Shown here one piece after another: positions 15,880-22,018 of a stretch of DNA of 64,000 bases. Every line of letters starts with the position of its first letter. The stretch's first letter is position 1. The notes under the pieces were generated by a model. It worked only from the letters and a program-made list of their open reading frames with translations, was not told where the DNA came from and did no database searches. Origin of the DNA: Bradyrhizobium sp. U87765 SZCCT0048 (GTDB lineage Bacteria > Pseudomonadota > Alphaproteobacteria > Rhizobiales > Xanthobacteraceae); contig NZ_JAFCMM010000005.1 in the NCBI RefSeq assembly GCF_018131225.1, positions 682,001 through 746,000 of the forward strand, in the 5' to 3' direction. Position numbers and translations under genes: made by a program.

Positions 15880-16071
15880 TCAGTGATAACGTTGACGCAG
15901 ATAGGCAAGGCCCTGGACGACGAGCCTGTTGGCGTCGTCCTGGCCACTCCAGAACAGCTTGTCGACGTACTTGGTCACCTCGTCGCGGCGTTCCTCGGCC
16001 TCGGTGGCGCTGTACAGCATCCCGTAGGTGTCGACGATGCGGGCGACGGCGGTTTCGACAACGTGATCCAT
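15880..16071 (-). CDS. small hypothetical protein, paralogue of the product at 32404-32649
   Basis: 63 residues from ATG 16071, preceded by GGAGGG. The sequence aligns with a second small protein in this window: both share a Val-Asp/Thr-Thr-Tyr-Gly segment, a Glu/Arg-rich middle and a Ala/Asp-x-Arg-Leu-x-Val-x-Gly-Leu-Ala-Tyr-Leu C-terminal block. Probably a small helical cytosolic protein; function unknown. Followed by the histidine-kinase gene on the same strand after 92 bp. Confidence 0.65.
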   Translation of the reverse strand: MDHVVETAVARIVDTYGMLYSATEAEERRDEVTKYVDKLFWSGQDDANRLVVQGLAYLRQRYH

Positions 16072-16215
16072 TCCAGAAGTCCCTCCGGTTACATCGTCGT
16101 CAACGCGCGACCGGCGCACTGGTTCCGATGTTCCCGGAGAGATCGGTCGGCGATGCGCCATGGAACGATTCGCCATGGAACATGGCGCGAACGGATTGTT
16201 GCGCCTCGGCGGCGG

Positions 16216-17004
16216 TCAGGTCTTTCGGTAGGACACGCCCATGCCGGCGCGCACGTCGCTCTGGATGCCATAGGGCGCGATCGGATAGCGCAGGCCGTTG
16301 TTGGCGAGCGCGGTCATGCCGGCGATCGCCTTGTGCAGATGCGCCGGCGACAGGGCCATTAGCATCTCCTCATCCGGCACGCCGCCGTAGCGGCGCTCGG
16401 CATAGCACGGCAGCGACAGGCTGGGCTCGCCGGTGGCGAGCGCGCGGCCCCACGAATCCGCGCACGCCGTCTCGCCGACCACGCCCCATTCGAACTTCTT
16501 GTAGCCGGCATACTGCAGGCCGTTGATCAGGATGATCATCTGGCCGGGCGTGGCGTAGACGAGGCAGATGTCCGGCGGATCGAGCCGGCCGCTGGCGAGC
16601 GGGCTGACCACCAGCGCTTCATAACGACCATGCGGCACGACGCACAGCGCCTCCTGACGGGCGCGGGCATCCTCGGCGGTGGCGTGCCAGACGCCGACAT
16701 AGGGCGCGCCGGACAGCCAGGCGTCGTCCTGGGGGCCAAGGCCGATCACCGCGCGGCACTGCGCGCCGACGAGATCATCGGCGGTGATGCCAACGGTCCA
16801 CCCGAGGCGCGCGGCCATGCTGACGATCTGGTCGGTGGTATGAACGGCGTTCGGGCGGCGCAGCTTGGGGATCGCCGCCATGTCGTCGGCGCTGGCGAAC
16901 AGCTTCATGCCGATCACCGTGGTTTTGAGCCGTAGCAGCGCATTGAGCTCGGCGATCATCGCCGGATAGTCGAACGTCGTTTGGTCGAGGCTCTGGTGCG
17001 GCAT
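16216..17004 (-). CDS. DUF169 family protein
   Basis: 262-residue soluble protein of the DUF169 family (uncharacterised, ArCR-like). Recognisable pieces are Val-Ile-Gly-Met-Lys-Leu-Phe near residue 35, Cys-Arg-Ala-Val-Ile-Gly-Leu, Tyr-Ala-Thr-Pro-Gly-Gln-Met-Ile-Ile-Leu-Ile-Asn and a conserved Cys-Ala-Asp-Ser. Members are often near redox or anaerobic genes, but nothing here defines the role. ATG 17004 with GGGGAG upstream. Divergent from lysE across 186 bp. Confidence 0.85.
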   Translation of the reverse strand: MPHQSLDQTTFDYPAMIAELNALLRLKTTVIGMKLFASADDMAAIPKLRRPNAVHTTDQIVSMAARLGWTVGITADDLVGAQCRAVIGLGPQDDAWLSGAPYVGVWHATAEDARARQEALCVVPHGRYEALVVSPLASGRLDPPDICLVYATPGQMIILINGLQYAGYKKFEWGVVGETACADSWGRALATGEPSLSLPCYAERRYGGVPDEEMLMALSPAHLHKAIAGMTALANNGLRYPIAPYGIQSDVRAGMGVSYRKT

Positions 17005-17190
17005 TGGCGTCGTCTCCCCGTGGCCGCATGCTGCTGGCCTTGATGCGAGGGTAGGGAGCGACCGCCACAGGGTCAAGCACAGGCCATTGTTCGTGCCGAC
17101 GCTCGTCGCCCGCATGCCATCTGCCGAAAAATAGCACGTGCAAATGCCGCGCGCGTGACGACAATGCGTGGCCCTCGCTGGAGATCTCCC

Positions 17191-17823
17191 GTGACTGTCA
17201 TGACTCTGCTCGCCTTCGCGCTCGTCGCCTTCATCGGTATCGTCACGCCCGGGCCGACGGTGCTGCTCGCGCTCAGCAACGGCTCGCGCTTCGGCGTGCG
17301 TCGCGCGGCCCCCGGCATGGCCGGCGCGATGCTGTCGGACATCGTCCTGACCTGCGCGGTGGCGCTCGGGCTCGGCGCGCTGCTCGCCGCCTCCGAGACG
17401 CTGTTCGCGATCGTGAAGTGGATCGGGGTGGGTTATCTCGCCTTCCTCGGGGTCGGGCTGTTGCGCTCGAAGGGCGCGTTCGACGCCGCTGCGGCCGGCG
17501 CCGCCGACGACACCGGCACGTCGCGCGCGATCTTTCTCAAGAGCTTTCTGGTCGCGGTGACCAATCCCAAGGGCTACCTGTTCTTCACTGCGTTCCTGCC
17601 GCAGTTCATCACGCCGGACCTGCCGCAGGCGCCGCAATACGCGATGCTGGCGGCGGTGTTCACGACCATCGATTGTGTGGTGATGTTCGGCTACGCGCTG
17701 CTCGGCGCCAAGGCCGTGCAGGTGCTCAGGCGCTCGGGCGCGCTGTGGCTCGACCGCATCTGCGGCGGCGCGCTGCTGATGCTCGCCGGCACGCTGGCGC
17801 TGTATCGTCGTGCGGCGAACTAA
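17191..17823 (+). CDS. LysE/RhtB family exporter
   Basis: 210-residue, about six-helix membrane protein of the LysE/RhtB amino-acid exporter family. The family motif is visible near the start: Gly-Ile-Val-Thr-Pro-Gly-Pro-Thr-Val-Leu-Leu-Ala-Leu-Ser-Asn-Gly, with Ser-Phe-Leu-Val-Ala-Val-Thr-Asn-Pro-Lys-Gly in the middle. It expels amino acids or related metabolites using the proton gradient. GTG 17191 is the best start (GGAGA six bases before); ATG 17200 is the alternative. Ends 7 bp before the convergent TetR gene. Confidence 0.9.
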   Translation: MTVMTLLAFALVAFIGIVTPGPTVLLALSNGSRFGVRRAAPGMAGAMLSDIVLTCAVALGLGALLAASETLFAIVKWIGVGYLAFLGVGLLRSKGAFDAAAAGAADDTGTSRAIFLKSFLVAVTNPKGYLFFTAFLPQFITPDLPQAPQYAMLAAVFTTIDCVVMFGYALLGAKAVQVLRRSGALWLDRICGGALLMLAGTLALYRRAAN

Positions 17824-17830
17824 TCTTCGA

Positions 17831-18493
17831 TCAGCCGCCCGACAGGCCGGTCATCCGGAAGCAGGCTTCCACCGCCCGCGCCATCAGCGCCTGCCGCGGC
17901 ACGGCCTTGCGGCCGGCGGTGAGCAGCGCGTCGTCGACCATGGCGTGGACGCCGCTGAACAGGAACACCGCCGTGGTGCGGGGATCGTCGATCTTCCATG
18001 CGTTCGCCTTGGCGCCCGCGGCGAGCAGGCCGCCGAGATGGTCGATCACGATGTTGTCGACCAGGCCGCGGCGGCTCGGCTGCCGCGCTTCGTGAAACAG
18101 CATGTCGTGCAGCCGCACCGTGTCGAGATAGCTCGCGACGCTGCTCTTGGCCCAGGCGGCAAGGCGGCCTTCCCAGTCGTCGGGGTTTAGCTTGCCGAGC
18201 GTGCGGTTGATGGCGGCGAGATGGTCGTGGGCAAAGCGCTCGCCGAGGGCAAGCAGCACCTCGTCCTTGGAAGCGAAGTAGAGATAGAAGGTGCCCTTGG
18301 CGACGCCGGCGCGGGCGGTGATGTGCTCGACGCTGGTGGTGGCGACGCCATGGGCGAGGAACAGCTCCTGCGCCGCGGTCATCAGCTGATCGAGGCGTTC
18401 TTCCGCCGGGCGGGTGCGCGGCGCGGCCTTGGCGCCGCCTCTGGAGGCGGGCTTGCGTGCCGGCGTGCGGCGCGGTTGCGCCTGTGCGCTCAT
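17831..18493 (-). CDS. TetR-family repressor of the adjacent efflux gene
   Basis: 220-residue regulator. A basic N-terminal extension rich in Arg/Ala/Pro (residues 1-28) precedes a TetR helix-turn-helix at ~33-80 (Ala-Gly-Val-Ala-Lys-Gly-Thr-Phe-Tyr-Leu-Tyr-Phe-Ala-Ser-Lys-Asp-Glu). The rest is the helical ligand pocket. The ATG (18491-18493) overlaps the TGA of the upstream MFS gene, so the two are translationally coupled. It probably binds the palindrome at 19818-19834 and represses its own operon until a toxic ligand appears. Confidence 0.92.
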   Translation of the reverse strand: MSAQAQPRRTPARKPASRGGAKAAPRTRPAEERLDQLMTAAQELFLAHGVATTSVEHITARAGVAKGTFYLYFASKDEVLLALGERFAHDHLAAINRTLGKLNPDDWEGRLAAWAKSSVASYLDTVRLHDMLFHEARQPSRRGLVDNIVIDHLGGLLAAGAKANAWKIDDPRTTAVFLFSGVHAMVDDALLTAGRKAVPRQALMARAVEACFRMTGLSGG

Positions 18494-19740
18494 TGCAGCT
18501 TCTCCACATGACGCAGCGAGGGAAACAGCTTCATCCAGATCAAGGCGATGGCAATGGTGCCGAGGCCGCCAATGACCGCTGCCGGCACCGCGCCGAGAAG
18601 GCCTGCGACCATGCCGCTCTCGAAGTCGCCGAGCTGGTTGGAGGCGTTGATGAACAGGAAGTTGACCGCGCCGACGCGGCCGCGCATGGCGTCGGGGGTC
18701 GCGAGCTGCACCAGCGAGAAGCGGATCACGACGCTGACGGTGTCGGCCGCGCCCATGGCGACCAGCGCGGCGAGGGACAGCCACAGCCACTGCGACAGTG
18801 CGAACACGACGGTGGCGGCGCCGAACGCGATCACCGCCTGGAACATGCGCATGCCGACGCGGCGCGTGAGCGGGGTGCGCGCCAGCACCAGCGTCATCGC
18901 CAGCGCGCCGACGGCGGGCGCGGCGCGCAGCACGCCAAGGCCCCATGGCCCGGTGTGGAGGATGTCGCGGGCATAGATCGGCAGCAGCGCGGCGGCGCCG
19001 CCGAGCAGCACGGCGAACAGGTCGAGCGAGATGGTGCCGAGGATGGTCGGGTTGCTGCGAACGAAGCGCACGCCCTCGAACAGGGCGCCGGGCGTCGGCT
19101 GCTGGCTGCGGTCCACGATCGGGCCAGTGACACGGATGGAGCCGGTGAGCAGCGCCGCCGCCAGCCAGAACCCGGCCATCAGCGCATAGGGCGCCGCCGG
19201 CGACACGGCATAGGAGAGGCCGCCGAGCGCCGGGCCGGTGATGGTCGCGAACTGGCTGCCGGCGGTCCACACCGCGGTGGCCTCCTGGATGCGGCCGGGG
19301 GGCGCGGTCGCCGGCAGCAGCGCTGCGGCGACCGGGCTTTCGAACGCGCTTGCGGTGCCGAACACGGCGAGGGCGCAGAAGATCATCGGCACCGACAGCC
19401 AGCCGCCGAAGCTCGCCACCGCCAGTACCACCGCGGTCAGGCCCTCGGCGCTCTGGCAGATCTGCATGACGCGGCGCCGCTCGTAGCGGTCGGCGGCCTG
19501 GCCGGCGACGAACACCAGCAGCGCGGTGGGCAGGAACTGGGTCAGGCCCGCGAGGCCGAGATAGAAGGCGCTGCCGGTGATCTCATAGAGCTGCCATCCG
19601 ACCGCGACAGAGGTGATCTGGCCGGCGAAGCGCGACAGCGTGCGGGTGGCGAAGAACGACAGGAACGGCGGATGGCGCAGCAGCGCGCCGGAATGGATGG
19701 TCGCGGCTTCGGACGGCGCCGGGGAGGGGTCGGACGGCAT
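18490..19740 (-). CDS. MFS efflux transporter (EntS/MFS_3 type)
   Basis: 416-residue 12-helix transporter of the enterobactin-exporter-like MFS_3 group: Phe-Phe-Ala-Thr-Arg-Thr-Leu-Ser-Arg-Phe-Ala-Gly-Gln near the start, then Ala-Val-Gly-Trp-Gln-Leu-Tyr-Glu-Ile-Thr-Gly-Ser and Gly-Gln-Ala-Ala-Asp-Arg-Tyr-Glu-Arg-Arg (motif A). It exports a siderophore-like or xenobiotic compound. ATG 19740 has GGAGTG upstream. First gene of the operon with the tetR-type gene; an operator palindrome lies 78 bp upstream of its start. Confidence 0.9.
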   Translation of the reverse strand: MPSDPSPAPSEAATIHSGALLRHPPFLSFFATRTLSRFAGQITSVAVGWQLYEITGSAFYLGLAGLTQFLPTALLVFVAGQAADRYERRRVMQICQSAEGLTAVVLAVASFGGWLSVPMIFCALAVFGTASAFESPVAAALLPATAPPGRIQEATAVWTAGSQFATITGPALGGLSYAVSPAAPYALMAGFWLAAALLTGSIRVTGPIVDRSQQPTPGALFEGVRFVRSNPTILGTISLDLFAVLLGGAAALLPIYARDILHTGPWGLGVLRAAPAVGALAMTLVLARTPLTRRVGMRMFQAVIAFGAATVVFALSQWLWLSLAALVAMGAADTVSVVIRFSLVQLATPDAMRGRVGAVNFLFINASNQLGDFESGMVAGLLGAVPAAVIGGLGTIAIALIWMKLFPSLRHVEKLQ

Positions 19741-19817
19741 GACGGCGAGGCACTCCAGTTGCGCGGTTGCGTAGGCCGGCCATGGCCGACAGCTGCGACC
19801 CGTTGTCGCTGTCTCTG

Positions 19818-19834
19818 ACTGACCGTCGGTCAGT
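19818..19834. promoter_or_regulatory. TetR-type operator, perfect palindrome
   Basis: ACTGACCG-T-CGGTCAGT, a perfect 17-bp palindrome, 78-94 bp upstream of the MFS start and in its promoter region. The TGAC...GTCA half-sites are typical of TetR-family operators. A near copy is at 20087-20103. Confidence 0.8.
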
Positions 19835-20086
19835 TGTCAACCGGACGCCGGCTTTCACCATGCGAAGGTGACGGGCCTCACGCATTGGTGATGGCGGGCC
19901 GGGAGAGACCGAGGTCGGACGTGGGAGAGGCTGCCCTGGTGGTGCGGCTCGGGTGACTCAAGAGCAGCTTGCGTCGCTGCATGATTGGGCTGTTCGGGCC
20001 CGTGCATGGCCATGCTGCGCCGCCATCGTGCTGCGCAATGAGGCGAGGCGTTCTGCAATTCGCATGCCCGCGGGATGCGGCTGACG

Positions 20087-20103
20087 ACTGACCGTGCGTC
20101 AGT
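20087..20103. promoter_or_regulatory. second TetR-type operator
   Basis: ACTGACCGTGCGTCAGT matches the operator at 19818-19834 at 15 of 17 positions and keeps both outer half-sites. It lies 132 bp upstream of the small membrane gene at 20235 on the opposite side of the gap. The same repressor may therefore also control that gene, or the sites may loop. The remaining 19741-20234 sequence shows no gene. Confidence 0.6.
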
Positions 20104-20234
20104 CACGGTCGCACGATGTGCCGGTGTCGCCTGTGCATCACGTTGCGGCATGGATGTCGCGGGGCCTTGGCAAGCCATGGTCGCCACCTAGGTCGAGAGA
20201 GAGCGCATGTGATCTCCGCTCGGTGGGGGTGGTG

Positions 20235-20474
20235 ATGGAAGACCTTCTGATGGAGTTGATTGCCCAGATCCTGGGGGGACTGCTCGAGGGGCTCATCGAA
20301 GGGGTTGGCCCGGTGTTCGTCGACGCCGTGGCGAAGGTCTTCGACTGGTGCTGGCGGTCGGTGCTGTGGCTCGGCGGCGCCGTGATGCCTGGCATCGCGC
20401 TCGAAGACCGCCTGCTGCGGCTCGGCGGCAACGGGATGGTCGCGCTCATCATCTATGCGCTGTTCTGGCGATAG
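20235..20474 (+). CDS. small hypothetical membrane protein
   Basis: 79 residues from ATG 20235 (GTGGGGGTGGTG purine-rich leader). Starts with a Glu/Leu amphipathic segment (Glu-Asp-Leu-Leu-Met-Glu-Leu-Ile-Ala-Gln-Ile-Leu-Gly-Gly-Leu) and has hydrophobic stretches near 40-50 and at the very C-terminus (Met-Val-Ala-Leu-Ile-Ile-Tyr-Ala-Leu-Phe-Trp-Arg). Unrecognised. Followed 9 bp later by another small membrane gene. Confidence 0.55.
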   Translation: MEDLLMELIAQILGGLLEGLIEGVGPVFVDAVAKVFDWCWRSVLWLGGAVMPGIALEDRLLRLGGNGMVALIIYALFWR

Positions 20475-20483
20475 GGGCGGGCC

Positions 20484-20684
20484 GTGGAGGTGCTCGAACT
20501 GTCGCTCGCGATTCTCGGCCGCTTGATCGGCTGGTCACTGTCGCGCTTCCGCGCATGGATCGACCGCCTGCCGGATCGCGATCCGGCAGAGCTGCCGCTG
20601 ATGCAGCGGTTCGGCAGGCTCGTGCTTGCCGCGACGGCACTGGTGGCTGTCGTCGCGCCGCTCGCTTGGGTGCTATGGGGGTAG
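20484..20684 (+). CDS. small hypothetical membrane protein
   Basis: 66 residues from GTG 20484, 9 bp after the previous stop, likely co-transcribed. An N-terminal amphipathic Leu-rich stretch and a C-terminal hydrophobic helix (Leu-Val-Leu-Ala-Ala-Thr-Ala-Leu-Val-Ala-Val-Val-Ala-Pro-Leu-Ala) are the only features. Not recognised. Its stop lies 47 bp from the convergent protease stop. Confidence 0.5.
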   Translation: MEVLELSLAILGRLIGWSLSRFRAWIDRLPDRDPAELPLMQRFGRLVLAATALVAVVAPLAWVLWG

Positions 20685-20731
20685 AGGCGTCCGGCGCAAG
20701 GCGGCGCCGGACTTCGGCGATCACGTGGCGA

Positions 20732-22018
20732 TCAATATTTGACCTCGGCGCGATAGGTCACATAACGTGTCGGCGTGATCTTGCCGTCGCCGTGATAGCC
20801 GACGAGATCGGTCTTGCCGTCGTAGTCGACGTCATGGAACGAGATGTCCCAGCGGCCGTCACGCTTGCGCGACTCCACGCGGATGTCCGGCTTGTCGTCA
20901 TGATTGGTGTCGATCAGCGCCAGCACGGGCAGGTTCTGGTCGTCGGGGACGATGATCGAGAAGTCGGCCTTGCCGTCGCAATCGGTGTCGTACTGTTCGA
21001 GACGCGCGGTGTTCTTGCGTTCGCGGCCCTCGTACATCTTGACGATCTGGCAGTTGGCCGGCCGCGTCGCCTTTGCCAGTGCGGGCGCGGGTGTGCCGCT
21101 CTCGGCGAGGAAGCGCTGCACGTCGATGATCGACACGGCGTAGTTGAGATTCTCGCCCTTGGTATTCTGGAATGAATTGACGCCGAGCAGCTTGCCGTCG
21201 TCGGTCAGCAGCGGGCCGCCGGAATTGCCCGGGCTGATCGGGGTCTGCGTCTGGATGACATTGGCCTTGTGAGCGACGCCGTTCTTCTCGGTCTGCCACT
21301 CGTAGTCCCTGCGGTACTGGCTGATGATGCCCTTGGTATAGGTCCAGATCTGGCCGATGGGGTGGCCGATGGCATGGACGTCGGCGCCGACCTGGATATC
21401 GCTCTCGCTTGCGAACGCGATCGGGCGCAGGTCCGACGGCCCGTCCGAGAACTGCAGCAGCGCCAGATCCATGACCGGATCGCCCTTGACCACAGTGGCC
21501 ATCCGCAGGTCGTTCTTGCCGGGCTGCTCGCCCTCGACCTTGGGCTTGAAAATGATGCCGACGCGCTGGGCGCCCTTGATGACATGGAAGTTGGTCAGCA
21601 CCTGGTTGTTGCCGATGAAGCTGCCGGACCCGATGGCGTTGTCGGTGATGATCAGGGCGACCTGCGGCGAGACCGTGCGGTAGAGTTCGGCGTCGTGCTT
21701 GCCGCGCAGCTTCAGCCCCGTGCGATCGCCGGTCGGCTCCGACAGCGCCCGCTTCAATGTGCCCGCGCTGAGGCCACCGCGGTCGGGGACGTCGAGCGTG
21801 ACGTTCTGGTTGAGCGAGGCCGGGCTACCGGTAGGCGCGGGCATGGTTTTGTCGATATAGTCGTCGGCGTGTCCCGGCGCGGGCAGGCCGACCACCAGCG
21901 CGAGCGCCAATGCTGCGGCACTGGCACCGAGGCGTACGGTTCGCTGAGCGGTATTGGGGTCGGTCGATTTTGTTTGAGATGTTGTGCAATCAATTCGTCG
22001 CAATGCAGCAAATGCCAT
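20732..22018 (-). CDS. secreted trypsin-like serine protease with Ca-loop repeats
   Basis: 428-residue exported protease. A signal helix at ~28-50 ends in Pro-Gly-His-Ala-Asp. The chymotrypsin-fold triad is His145 (Thr-Asn-Phe-His-Val-Ile), Asp184 (Met-Asp-Leu-Ala-Leu-Leu) and Ser266 (Gly-Asn-Ser-Gly-Gly-Pro), as in HtrA-type peptidases, but no PDZ domain follows. The C-terminal ~90 residues instead carry three calcium-loop-like repeats: Asp-Thr-Asp-Cys-Asp-Gly (344-349), Asp-Thr-Asn-His-Asp (370-374) and Asp-Val-Asp-Tyr-Asp-Gly (396-401). ATG 22018 follows GGGGGAAG. The start codon overlaps that of the divergent CHAT gene, so each promoter must lie inside the other gene. Confidence 0.88.
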   Translation of the reverse strand: MAFAALRRIDCTTSQTKSTDPNTAQRTVRLGASAAALALALVVGLPAPGHADDYIDKTMPAPTGSPASLNQNVTLDVPDRGGLSAGTLKRALSEPTGDRTGLKLRGKHDAELYRTVSPQVALIITDNAIGSGSFIGNNQVLTNFHVIKGAQRVGIIFKPKVEGEQPGKNDLRMATVVKGDPVMDLALLQFSDGPSDLRPIAFASESDIQVGADVHAIGHPIGQIWTYTKGIISQYRRDYEWQTEKNGVAHKANVIQTQTPISPGNSGGPLLTDDGKLLGVNSFQNTKGENLNYAVSIIDVQRFLAESGTPAPALAKATRPANCQIVKMYEGRERKNTARLEQYDTDCDGKADFSIIVPDDQNLPVLALIDTNHDDKPDIRVESRKRDGRWDISFHDVDYDGKTDLVGYHGDGKITPTRYVTYRAEVKY

